From the NCBI GenBank assembly GCA_002502045.1, contig DAPE01000016.1, forward strand, positions 1 to 39,445: a stretch of 39,445 bases of DNA. Direction: 5' to 3'. Positions 9,033-17,022 of the stretch are shown piece by piece. Numbering within the stretch: position 1 is the first letter of the stretch; each line of letters begins with the position of its first letter. Source of the stretch: Candidatus Parvarchaeota archaeon UBA573 (lineage in GTDB: Archaea > Nanobdellota > Nanobdellia > Parvarchaeales > Parvarchaeaceae). The position numbers and the translations under genes are program-made. The notes beneath the pieces were generated by a model that had not been told where the DNA came from, made no database searches, and saw only the letters and a program-made list of their open reading frames with translations.

Positions 9033-10103
9033 TTAATTTAAAAGAGCATCCAATACTTTTTTCACATTATTGTAGGATATATCATTCCCAGATTTTACTT
9101 CGCTTAACTTTTCTGGATCAACAGATTTTATTAAATTATAAAAACTATCCGAGTATCCTCCTACTTGTAAATAAAAGACTTTTGTAAGCCTTGGAAATAA
9201 TTTCTTCAGAGTTTCACGCACTGCTTCATCTTCACCATTGTAATTATCACCATCGGTTATATGAAGCAAAAATACGTCTTCTGATTGATAATCTATTCTT
9301 TCTTTATATGGAGAATTTGACTTGTAAGAAGCCCCATCTGTCATATCAATAACCAACTTATATGCAGGATTAAAAGCTGTGCCTCCACTTGATGATAATT
9401 TAAAGAAATCTTCTCTTTTACGTGGATCATATTCAAATGCCTCATCAGTATGAGCAACATACCTTATTTTTACAGTATTTTCATATTTTTCTTTCAACCA
9501 AAATTCTATTAAACCAGCTATTGTAGCCGAAAATTCTCCATACATCTCCATTGAACCGCTTATGTCTCTCATTATAACAAAAGTAGCAGATAAATTTGGT
9601 ATAAGCTTCTCTTCAATTAAGTTGTAACGTATATCTTCATCCCATACATCTACCTTAAAACCATTCTTTGCGAAGTAACCTGTTCCCATCTGTCTATCAA
9701 GCATGGCCTCAATAGTTTTCTCTTGATTTTCGTTCACTCCGTTCTCTGCTGTTAATATTTTGTAAAGTTTTTTATTCTTTTTGCCTTGTTTAGAAAAGGA
9801 AAGACCCCAGCTCTCCATTATCTGTTTAAGCCGTCTTTTATCCACTCCAACTTTTACATTCGAATCATTTCCATGTCCACCTGGTTTATTATTTTCTCCA
9901 GGATTTTCATCACCGTCTCCTTCTCCTTCCCCACTACCTGATCCATTATAGGAGATAGTTGGATTTATCTTAAGCGGGATACTTTTTATAACTCTTGTGC
10001 CATCATTTATATCTTTTATATCTGTAGATGTAAGTGTAAGATCATCTTCATCATCTATTTTTTTACGGTATTTGTCCTCAGCATCTCCTAATTCGTTAGT
10101 CAT
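9033..10103 (-). CDS. yeaH: YeaH/DUF444 family protein with von Willebrand A domain
   Basis: Matches the YeaH/YhbH family, the usual partner of PrkA. Numbered from the chosen start: an acidic N-terminus, a Gly/Glu-rich linker (about 52-78) as in other DUF444 proteins, then a VWA domain with the MIDAS motif DISGSM (180-185), YVAHTDEAFE, the SSGGTAFNPAYKL motif and HITDGDNYNGED. I start it at the ATG at 10101-10103, giving 356 aa. An in-frame start 51 bp further upstream exists, but the downstream ATG has a GAGGGG element (plus-strand 10111-10116) about 7 bp before it. That ATG also overlaps the previous stop as ATGACTAA, a typical coupled junction. VWA-MIDAS proteins often act as adaptors for AAA+ ATPases; here the two upstream PrkA-like proteins are obvious partners (inference). 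Confidence 0.9.
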   Translation of the reverse strand: MTNELGDAEDKYRKKIDDEDDLTLTSTDIKDINDGTRVIKSIPLKINPTISYNGSGSGEGEGDGDENPGENNKPGGHGNDSNVKVGVDKRRLKQIMESWGLSFSKQGKKNKKLYKILTAENGVNENQEKTIEAMLDRQMGTGYFAKNGFKVDVWDEDIRYNLIEEKLIPNLSATFVIMRDISGSMEMYGEFSATIAGLIEFWLKEKYENTVKIRYVAHTDEAFEYDPRKREDFFKLSSSGGTAFNPAYKLVIDMTDGASYKSNSPYKERIDYQSEDVFLLHITDGDNYNGEDEAVRETLKKLFPRLTKVFYLQVGGYSDSFYNLIKSVDPEKLSEVKSGNDISYNNVKKVLDALLN

Positions 10104-11928
10104 AGAACAGCCCCTCTCTCTTATATATTTTAAATGCATCTTCGATAGATTCATCTGGGTATCCTCTTATATTTTTTAGGAAATTCTTTATGTAGTAATA
10201 TAATTCTGAGCTTTTGTCTACCTCTTTTTCTTCTTCGCCAATAAAACTATTGTATTTTTGCTCTACCTTTATAAATGATTTATTCTTTGAAACAAGAAAA
10301 TGCAAAAGATCATCAAATTTTGTTTCGTAATTTACTGTGCTAAGTGGTATTACATCGAGCTTAAATGAAGATACTTGATCCTTTAATGTATTCAAATCGA
10401 AATACTTGCCAGCCTCAGTCAAATATCCTTCTAAGTCTCTAAATTCTTTTCCTTGACTAGGAGAAACAATTGAATCAAAATATCTTGTTATTGCTCCAGT
10501 ATAATTTTTGAAATTGTCCCCAAAATAGAACGAAAGCAAGGCATACGATACATCAAACTTAATGTCATTGGTAATAATTGAATCCATATAATTTTTTATT
10601 GTTTCTATAGCGGAGTCGTTTATCTTTTCTTCATTTTTATTAAGGTACTTAGCTACATCTGAAAAAGAAAGATGTTTTGTCAATTTATCCGAAGAACAAT
10701 TTAAATCAAGTATGCTACTTATGCTTCTAGAAGATATACCCGAAGTCCAACCACTCTTATATTCAAACGGTTTATCGTTTAAATCAAATATAAATGACCT
10801 AGCAGCATCTTTGAGATACTTACTTTTTTCAGAATCGGTTTCAGAAACATATGCGTTCGTGGTATTTAGGATACCTCCTAAAAAGTTCGACATTGTTTGT
10901 GTCATTTTCCTTTCTAGTCCTTTTAAATTATCTGAATCGTAGTAATCAAGCAGTTCTAGGACATTATTTATATATTGATTTTCTTTATTATAGATAAGGT
11001 CAAAGCTAAGTCTAGATAATACATTCAACTTGGAAATATATTCTAAGAACTTTGGAACAACTTTTTCGATAGGCATATTGGATTCTTGAGCCACTTTCAT
11101 TTCTTCTGAATATGAAAGATTACGCCTAACATCGACACGAATTATCCTTTCAAGCAACGGCCTTGATTCTCTTTTGCGATCTTCATTTAACTCCATAAAA
11201 CTTTCATTGCTGTGCATAAGAATCAAACTGTCTAGGGGTACTTTGTTTCCTAGATTATCAGAAAAATTGTTATCATATATATTGTTGAAAAGTTGAAATA
11301 CCTTTGGATTTATATCTTCTAGTTTACTCTTATCCGCACTTATAGCGAGTATAGACCTATTAGAATTCATTATTACATTTATGAAAGAAGGCAGCAAAAA
11401 ACTGTCTCCAAATTCAACTATAGAGGATTTTGGAAAGATTTTTTCGAGGTTTATTTTATCTTCATCAAACTTGCCATCCTTAATAATCTTTTCTAAATTG
11501 CTTTCACAGTGATAACATATCTCTGGCCGTTTATTATTCATTAATTTTCTTGTGTCTTTGTTTAATTCTTTGGAAGGCAGTATAGACCTGAATATGTTAT
11601 AAGGATTCTCATTATACTGACACTTTTTGCCGTCTATATTTAAAGTAAAGACATCATGGGATACTGAATATTTTTTATATCCACGCACTAAGCTGTTTAT
11701 AATCTCAGTCTTGCCACTACCGCTTGGGCCTATCAAAAGGATAATAGGAGTGTAACCTTGCTTAGAAATAAATTCCGCTTGATCCAAAGCACTCATAAGA
11801 TTTTCTTTTACATCGATTATACCATGTATATCACTTAAAGATTTCTCTGATAGTATGCTTTCTTTGATACGCCCTGTGGTACTTTTTTCTTCTTCTTCAA
11901 ACAGACTTTGAAGGCCTTCCTTATTCAT
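10096..11928 (-). CDS. PrkA-family AAA+ protein, second paralogue (CxxC-containing)
   Basis: A 610-aa PrkA-type P-loop protein. Seen: Walker A IGPSGSGKT (66-74); a CYHC pair (138-141) in the position where many PrkA proteins carry a Cys-rich motif before their lid region; a Walker B-like strand NRSILAISAD (190-199); and DSLILMHSNESFMEL (233-247), which matches the PrkA sensor segment (typically HSNE/HTNE). It is followed by R-rich LLERIIRVDVRRN. PrkA of Bacillus was described as a serine kinase, and later work treats the family as AAA+ ATPases, so the activity here is uncertain. It starts 10 bp after the first PrkA gene and overlaps YeaH by 8 bp. The C-terminal half is helical and has little recognisable sequence. 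Confidence 0.85.
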   Translation of the reverse strand: MNKEGLQSLFEEEEKSTTGRIKESILSEKSLSDIHGIIDVKENLMSALDQAEFISKQGYTPIILLIGPSGSGKTEIINSLVRGYKKYSVSHDVFTLNIDGKKCQYNENPYNIFRSILPSKELNKDTRKLMNNKRPEICYHCESNLEKIIKDGKFDEDKINLEKIFPKSSIVEFGDSFLLPSFINVIMNSNRSILAISADKSKLEDINPKVFQLFNNIYDNNFSDNLGNKVPLDSLILMHSNESFMELNEDRKRESRPLLERIIRVDVRRNLSYSEEMKVAQESNMPIEKVVPKFLEYISKLNVLSRLSFDLIYNKENQYINNVLELLDYYDSDNLKGLERKMTQTMSNFLGGILNTTNAYVSETDSEKSKYLKDAARSFIFDLNDKPFEYKSGWTSGISSRSISSILDLNCSSDKLTKHLSFSDVAKYLNKNEEKINDSAIETIKNYMDSIITNDIKFDVSYALLSFYFGDNFKNYTGAITRYFDSIVSPSQGKEFRDLEGYLTEAGKYFDLNTLKDQVSSFKLDVIPLSTVNYETKFDDLLHFLVSKNKSFIKVEQKYNSFIGEEEKEVDKSSELYYYIKNFLKNIRGYPDESIEDAFKIYKREGLFYD

Positions 11929-11938
11929 AAATAAAAAC

Positions 11939-14155
11939 CTATTTCAGGAATAAATCATAGGCAACACGTGCACATTGATTGCAATAACCAATCTCCTTTA
12001 ACTTGCTTATTATCCTATTCTGATCCATTGTCGTTGCTGTACCTGCTACAGATGTGCTTAATTTATCTACAACCGCATTTGTAATCTCAGGGTATCTTTC
12101 AATAATTGTAGGTGTAAGTATTTTAACAAGTTCATCTACGCTCTTGGTATTATCTGCAATTGAAGCATAGTTTATTATGCTGTATATGCTCTCACGCAGA
12201 ACATCACTCCTTAGATTTGCTCTTTTCTCCAGATCATTTACGAAGTCATAGTCAATAGACTGCAATGTTCCAAACATTGGAACTTTGACCTTTTTTTCAT
12301 TTTCTCCATTACCTATTTTGTTCATATAGTATACATTTATTATGTATTTATTCACAATGTCATGTACCTTCTCAGAGCCGTATTCAATCATTGATACATC
12401 GTTTTTCATCATTCTTTTTATTTCGTTATATGCGTCATTTACTATGACAGACCCTTCACCATTTTCTCTGGGCTGTACCCTTGCTTTTGTTTCACTAGAT
12501 AGATCTTCCAAGGTATTTAGAAAATCTTCAATGTACCTTGTACCAGTTACACTATCTAAAATTCTCCCAAGACATATTTTTTCATTAATTTCATCTTTTA
12601 ATGTATTCCCTGATTCCATTTCTATTTTTTTGCTAAGATTTGCATAAGAGAGAAGCTTTGATGGTGATTTAACCATATCATCGTAAGGTATACCTAACTT
12701 TACTCCTTCTTCTAATTCTAGGATAGGTTTCTGGGTTGCTTCCCGTATTATGTCCTCAAGAGACACCTTTATCCCAGGTATAAATACATTGTTGTACATA
12801 TCTGCTTTATCTTTCAAGCTTATATTATCGTAGTGAGATAAACTGGCTTCTACCCATATTCTAGCAAGCATTCTAAGAAGATGTGGTGGATAATGTATAT
12901 CTAATTCTTTTGCTGCATGAGTGTATATATCATTTAATGCTGTTTCAGCATCAGAGAGCTTCGTCATTGACCTGAATACTATTATATTAGATCTACGGAG
13001 AAGATAAGGTTTTATACTATCCGCTATCTTTTTGTAGTCGTCCATATTTGTCGTTCCTATCATTATTGCATCGAATGATTCCTTAAAAGAAGGAGAAACC
13101 TTTGTTCTTGTATCCTGCACAAAGTCAAGCAATGAATTCGCAAATGATGATGATCCTTTAAGGACCTCACTTATGTATATAATATTTCCTCTTGGAGAAG
13201 GAGCAGATTGACTTCCGAGTATCCCAAAATCATAGGCCAAAACGTTTGAGTTGTCACCACCGAGTTCATTTAATTTTTTGTAGAATAACTTTCCGCCGAA
13301 TATACCTTTGTAGTCTAAATGTTGGTCATCTGCTGCAACGACTGGTTCAGATATATGTATTATATCCTCGTCAGTAGCACGTTCAACAGTTATTAATTTC
13401 TCGATTATTTCTTGTATGCTGTTTTCATTTAGCTTACCATCTTTTTGGATAAACTGACTAAGCGAGTCTATTAAAGTTCCTTTTATTTTATTTAAAGTTG
13501 AACTTACTGCAGTCCTTTTATTTATACTTGGGACAGTCCAATATTCTTGGCCTTCTTTATCCATTTTTTCAATTAATTCTTCTATCTTTGTCTTCTTTGA
13601 AGAACTACGCTTTTTTTGTAGAAGGTATATCTCATCTTGTATATTTTCCCCCAAAGTTAATTTTCTTTTCCCGGTTGAACCCAGCTGAGAATAAACTTCC
13701 ATTATAAATTTCTCCTTCTCCTGTTGACTTAATACATCTAAAGCAGGATTATCTTTAAGATTGTCTAGATCTAATTTTAATAAGTATTGTGTTCCTTTTT
13801 CTTCAGAGTATACTCTTAAAGTTTCAGATAATGTGTTAAGAAACTCACTTTTACCTGCTCCCGGAGGAGATATTATTACAGTAAGCTTGTTTCTCATATC
13901 ACTATTTCTTGCTGCTCTTTTTAAAAAAGAAACAAATTGGTCTGCAAAATCACTTGAGTCATATCTTGTCTTTACATTTCTCTTATCATTTGGCTGTTTA
14001 ACAAGAAATTGCCATTTACCATCTCTTTTTCCGTAAGATTCTATTGCTTGAAGTGCCCTTTGACTTGCATTGTAAAACAATTCAGGTTTATCTGCACTAA
14101 AATTTAAGAATTCCTCTAAACTCATTCTTTGTTTAAAAGATGTTTTTTCTGCCAT
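11939..14155 (-). CDS. PrkA-family AAA+ protein, first paralogue
   Basis: First gene of the four-gene unit. I choose the ATG at 14153-14155 (738 aa, starting MAEKTSFKQRMSLEEFL). A longer frame reaches 14212, but its extra 19 codons would run through the TATA box and inverted repeat, and GGGGG lies about 10 bp before the chosen ATG. The N-terminal SLEEFLNFSADKPELFYNASQRALQAIES resembles the PrkA N-terminus. Walker A is SPPGAGKS (96-103). A PRGNIIYISEVLKGSSSFANSLLDFVQD segment (about 321-347) matches the PrkA Walker B region, followed by AIMIGTTN (sensor, 363-370) and LLRRSN. About 220 residues separate Walker A from Walker B, so a sizeable insertion is present. The rest is helical. This looks like an ATP-driven stress-response component (inference). 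Confidence 0.85.
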   Translation of the reverse strand: MAEKTSFKQRMSLEEFLNFSADKPELFYNASQRALQAIESYGKRDGKWQFLVKQPNDKRNVKTRYDSSDFADQFVSFLKRAARNSDMRNKLTVIISPPGAGKSEFLNTLSETLRVYSEEKGTQYLLKLDLDNLKDNPALDVLSQQEKEKFIMEVYSQLGSTGKRKLTLGENIQDEIYLLQKKRSSSKKTKIEELIEKMDKEGQEYWTVPSINKRTAVSSTLNKIKGTLIDSLSQFIQKDGKLNENSIQEIIEKLITVERATDEDIIHISEPVVAADDQHLDYKGIFGGKLFYKKLNELGGDNSNVLAYDFGILGSQSAPSPRGNIIYISEVLKGSSSFANSLLDFVQDTRTKVSPSFKESFDAIMIGTTNMDDYKKIADSIKPYLLRRSNIIVFRSMTKLSDAETALNDIYTHAAKELDIHYPPHLLRMLARIWVEASLSHYDNISLKDKADMYNNVFIPGIKVSLEDIIREATQKPILELEEGVKLGIPYDDMVKSPSKLLSYANLSKKIEMESGNTLKDEINEKICLGRILDSVTGTRYIEDFLNTLEDLSSETKARVQPRENGEGSVIVNDAYNEIKRMMKNDVSMIEYGSEKVHDIVNKYIINVYYMNKIGNGENEKKVKVPMFGTLQSIDYDFVNDLEKRANLRSDVLRESIYSIINYASIADNTKSVDELVKILTPTIIERYPEITNAVVDKLSTSVAGTATTMDQNRIISKLKEIGYCNQCARVAYDLFLK

Positions 14156-14173
14156 ATTACTCAACCCCCAACA

Positions 14174-14201
14174 TATATAGGAAGGTATCTTCCTTATATA
14201 C
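14174..14201 (-). promoter_or_regulatory. Promoter with inverted repeat for the PrkA-PrkA-YeaH-SpoVR unit
   Basis: Read on the coding strand, a TATATAAGG box (about 14200-14192) starts 45 bp before the first ATG. The arms TATATAAGGAAG and CTTCCTATATA flank a 4-bp centre (14185-14188) and are complementary except for one bulged A. The symmetry covers the TATA box and the predicted transcription start, which would suit a repressor or activator site. GGGGG at 14165-14169 is the likely ribosome-binding region. The pairing is seen; the regulatory role is inferred. Confidence 0.55.
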
Positions 14202-14548
14202 TTTTTCTTCAAAAAATTCTAAGTTATTTACTAAAAATTTAATAAAATTTACAATTTCTTCACTAAATACCTTTATAAAACTATATTTTTTCATATTTGC
14301 TTTTACCTCAACCTTTGTTAATTATTTAATAATAACCACCTGGAAATCAATTAAAAATTTTATTTAAATAAACACCCAAACAAAATCCTTGATATTTAGA
14401 TATTGTTTGGGAAATTAGCATGTATTGATTGAATATAAAAAAAGATTACTCTGCCATGTTATTGATACAAATGAAAATCTCCGAGCAAAAGTAAGCTTTT
14501 TCATATTATTTTAATTAACTTTTTATATTTAAACTTATAATTAAAGCA
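14202..14548. other. Non-coding gap between hisS and the PrkA unit
   Basis: Very AT-rich. I see no gene: the only upstream ATG on the minus strand (at 14454) reads three codons and stops. Besides the hairpin at 14375-14411, it holds only A/T runs that could act as terminators for hisS or as upstream promoter elements for the PrkA unit. Confidence 0.5.
14375..14411. repeat. 9-bp inverted repeat, possible hairpin
   Basis: CCCAAACAA (14375-14383) and TTGTTTGGG (14403-14411) are perfectly complementary, with a 19-nt loop. On the minus strand the hairpin is followed by TGTTTATTTAAATAAAATTTTT. It lies about 140-170 bp past the hisS stop, so it could be a distal terminator or part of a small RNA. 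No expression evidence is available. Confidence 0.4.
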
Positions 14549-15781
14549 TTATATTAAATTTTTTATTTCCTCAACGAGTGAATCTAATTTAAATTTCATT
14601 TCTCTTTTACTCTCTAGATCCCTTACTGTAACTAAATTGTCCTTTAAATCCCTTTTACCAACTATTATAGCGTACTTAATTTTCTTTGAATTGCAATAAT
14701 TCAGACCTTTAGACAAAGGCGTATCCTCTAGAATTATGTCAGTAACTAAACCCTCTTTTCTTAAGCTAGCGGCTATTTTTCTTGAAGTTTCAAGATCATC
14801 TACGCTAAGAACGCAAAAAGTCTTGTAAAATTTATTTTTATAATTAGAGACTAAAACTTCCATTATTACATCAAAGCCTATTGCTCCTCCTGAGATTGGA
14901 AAATCCGAATCAAATTTCATACTTATCTTGTCATATCTGCCACCACCAGCAAGTACTACACCTTTTAATTCTCCCTCTGTGAATTCAAATTCAAATATGC
15001 TGCCATCATAATAGTCTTGGCCACGCACTAAAGATCTATCAAAGTATACTCCCTCTATACCATAATTTTTCTTTAAGTCTGAAATTAAGTACTCAACATC
15101 TTTTATCCCTTCTATCCCAGGTATCTCTTTACCATTGAGGTAATCTCTTACTTTTTCCGCTTTAGTTTCTCCAATTAATTCGCTAATTCTTTTAATAACT
15201 TCATCTAATCCAACTTTATGAACTTTGTCAATTTCTCTTAAAACCTGGACAATTTTTTCGACTTCAACCTTCAAGCTTTCCATTAATGAAGTAAGTATTT
15301 TTCTGTTGCTTACATTTATTTTATAGTTTTCTATCCCAAGTCTTTTAATCGCAAAATCTATACAAGCTATAATTTCTGAGTCGTATTTTATGTCGGCTGA
15401 ACCGAATATGTCTATATCTGCTTGTATAAACTCTCTCCATCTGCCCTTTTTTGTGTCTTCATATCTCCACACATTTCCTATGCTATACGCTCTGAGGGGA
15501 AAAACGAGGGATTTATTCCCAGAAACTACTCTTAATTTAGATATAGTATGCTCTGGCCTCAATGCTAGTTTCTCTCCCTTTTTATCCTCAAAAGAATAAA
15601 GCTGCGATTCTATTTCAGGACCAGATTTATTTGTGAATAGAGAGAGATACTCAAAAGAAGGCGTTTCTATTGGCTCAAAGCCAAATAGTTCATATGATTT
15701 TCTTATAGATTCGAGAGCCTGCTGCCTCAAAACCGCAGTTATGCCTATAAAATCTCTCACACCTTTTACTCTGTCTATCAT
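14549..15781 (-). CDS. hisS: Histidyl-tRNA synthetase
   Basis: A class II aminoacyl-tRNA synthetase that charges tRNA-His. Visible: N-terminal DRVKGVRDF, motif 1 region FGFEPIETPSFEYLSLF, LRPEHTISKLRVV, motif 2 region RAYSIGNVWRYEDTKKGRWREFIQADIDIFG, the histidine-specific SLVRGQDYYDGSIFEFEF, motif 3 region GGRYD...GGAIGFDVIME, and a C-terminal anticodon-binding domain (about 320-410) starting FCVLSVDDLETSRKIAASLR. At 410 aa it is typical for the bacterial/archaeal enzyme. The promoter is probably the TTTATATTTTT stretch between the upstream gene's hairpin terminator and the ATG. It stands alone rather than in a tRNA-synthetase cluster. Confidence 0.95.
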   Translation of the reverse strand: MIDRVKGVRDFIGITAVLRQQALESIRKSYELFGFEPIETPSFEYLSLFTNKSGPEIESQLYSFEDKKGEKLALRPEHTISKLRVVSGNKSLVFPLRAYSIGNVWRYEDTKKGRWREFIQADIDIFGSADIKYDSEIIACIDFAIKRLGIENYKINVSNRKILTSLMESLKVEVEKIVQVLREIDKVHKVGLDEVIKRISELIGETKAEKVRDYLNGKEIPGIEGIKDVEYLISDLKKNYGIEGVYFDRSLVRGQDYYDGSIFEFEFTEGELKGVVLAGGGRYDKISMKFDSDFPISGGAIGFDVIMEVLVSNYKNKFYKTFCVLSVDDLETSRKIAASLRKEGLVTDIILEDTPLSKGLNYCNSKKIKYAIIVGKRDLKDNLVTVRDLESKREMKFKLDSLVEEIKNLI

Positions 15782-15814
15782 TAATATACTAAGAAATTAA
15801 ACCTTTAAAAATAT

Positions 15815-15841
15815 AAAAAAGGCCACTTAAAACAAATGGCC
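15815..15841 (-). terminator. Hairpin plus T-run terminator after the small secreted protein
   Basis: On the minus strand, GGCCA and TGGCC (plus-strand 15837-15841 and 15821-15825) form a 5-bp GC-rich stem with an 11-nt loop, followed directly by six T residues (A run 15815-15820 on plus). It lies 11 bp after the stop of the 130-aa gene and before hisS. This form looks like a bacterial intrinsic terminator; archaea mainly need the T-run. Confidence 0.6.
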
Positions 15842-15851
15842 CAACAAAAAT

Positions 15852-16244
15852 TTACTCTTTTTTACTGACTGGATTGTCTGCCTTTGATTGCTTCTTGTAT
15901 TTATAAAATAAATAAGCTGAAGCTGCGCATGTAGCTGCTCCTAAGGCGAACAAAACTGTGGCACTATTCTGGTATGGTGCAGCATCTCCCAACAAATATC
16001 CAAATCTAACGTTAAAAGCAGAATTAAATGCCTTTTCAAACATTGAAAGAAATGGATATTGTAGTCTTAAATCACTATTTGGGTTCTTCCAAACATTGTA
16101 ATATGAAGTCCAAAGCTTATTATAATCAGCATTGTACTGATCGTAGAATGTATATGCTTTAGCCTCCTCAACACCGCCACCTGCCAATAAACCTGCTCCT
16201 GCAGCGCCGGTTAATATTGCCGAAAGTTTTTTCTTAATTCCCAT
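15852..16244 (-). CDS. Small exported protein with C-terminal membrane anchor, unknown function
   Basis: The family is not recognised. The 130-aa product has a basic N-terminus (MGIKKKLS), a hydrophobic Gly/Ala stretch (about 9-24), and EEAKAYT, which could be a signal-peptidase site after AKA (residue 30). An aromatic middle follows (many Tyr, Trp, Phe; about 31-90). A second hydrophobic helix (about 93-113) and a Lys-rich end (YKYKKQSKADNPVSKKE) suggest C-in anchoring, with the aromatic part outside. A strong Shine-Dalgarno GGAGGTG (plus 16247-16253) precedes the ATG, and a TATA-like TTTATATTAG lies further upstream. It has its own terminator hairpin, so it is probably monocistronic and well expressed, perhaps an abundant envelope component (inference). 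Confidence 0.7.
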   Translation of the reverse strand: MGIKKKLSAILTGAAGAGLLAGGGVEEAKAYTFYDQYNADYNKLWTSYYNVWKNPNSDLRLQYPFLSMFEKAFNSAFNVRFGYLLGDAAPYQNSATVLFALGAATCAASAYLFYKYKKQSKADNPVSKKE

Positions 16245-16314
16245 AACACCTCCATTTATTTATTACTTTAGAATGAAAGGTACTAATATAAATACTTTTA
16301 TTTTTAGATAGTAA

Positions 16315-17022
16315 TTAATCTCCAACTATTTTTAAGTAAGCTCTTTCTAAATCCTTATATTTTTTCTGTAGGTTTTTAACGCTATCCTCTTTTAGTAGTT
16401 TACCGTTGTTTATGAATATTATTTCATCGCATACCTCCTTTATCTCCTGGATAACGTGCGAACTTATTAGTATTAACCTGTCTTTTTTGAGTGATAGAAT
16501 AAGTTTTTTGAATTTTATCCTTTCTGCCGGATCTAAACCGCTTGTAGGCTCGTCTAATAGCAATATACTTGGTTCAGGTATAAGAGCTGCTACTAAAGAA
16601 ACCCTCTGTCTTTGGCCTTTAGAGAGTCTACCGGTCCTTAAATTTAATGGTGGAAGTTCAAGTAATTTCCCATATTTATCTATCTGGTGGTTTATATCCT
16701 CTTTAGAAAGTCCTCTGAATTCTCCAGACATAGTTAATGCTTCTTTTATTGTCTGAAACTTATCAGGTTCCGGAGATTCTATCACAGCTCCTACATTTAA
16801 AAGCACTTTTTTTAGATTTTTTGTAACATCAAACCCGTCTATAAAAACGGAACCGGATGTTGGCTTGAGTAAACCAGCAAGTATCTTAAAGGTTGTAGTT
16901 TTTCCTGCACCATTTGGACCTAAGTAACCTATTACCCCTTTTCCTTTATGGTAAAAAGAGATATTGTCCAAAGCCAGTTTACTTGGATATCTCTTTGTAA
17001 GATTATTTACTTTTATTTCCAT
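16315..17022 (-). CDS. ABC transporter ATP-binding protein (ABC-2 export type)
   Basis: The nucleotide-binding subunit of an exporter. Visible: Walker A GPNGAGKT (35-42), Q-loop region VGAVIESPEP, signature LSKGQRQRVSLVAAL (about 128-142), Walker B SILLLDEPTSGLDP and the H-loop ISSHVIQEI. At 235 aa it has the short form common in ABC-2 systems, with no long C-terminal extension. The start ATG overlaps the stop of the permease gene by one base (TAATG), so the two are translationally coupled. The substrate cannot be read from the sequence; drugs, lipids or peptides are all possible. Confidence 0.93.
   Translation of the reverse strand: MEIKVNNLTKRYPSKLALDNISFYHKGKGVIGYLGPNGAGKTTTFKILAGLLKPTSGSVFIDGFDVTKNLKKVLLNVGAVIESPEPDKFQTIKEALTMSGEFRGLSKEDINHQIDKYGKLLELPPLNLRTGRLSKGQRQRVSLVAALIPEPSILLLDEPTSGLDPAERIKFKKLILSLKKDRLILISSHVIQEIKEVCDEIIFINNGKLLKEDSVKNLQKKYKDLERAYLKIVGD

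Noticed and set aside
10104..10154. Longer YeaH start (17 extra codons)
   Set aside because: Would overlap the PrkA2 coding end by 59 bp; the downstream ATG has a ribosome-binding element and a coupled ATGACTAA junction.
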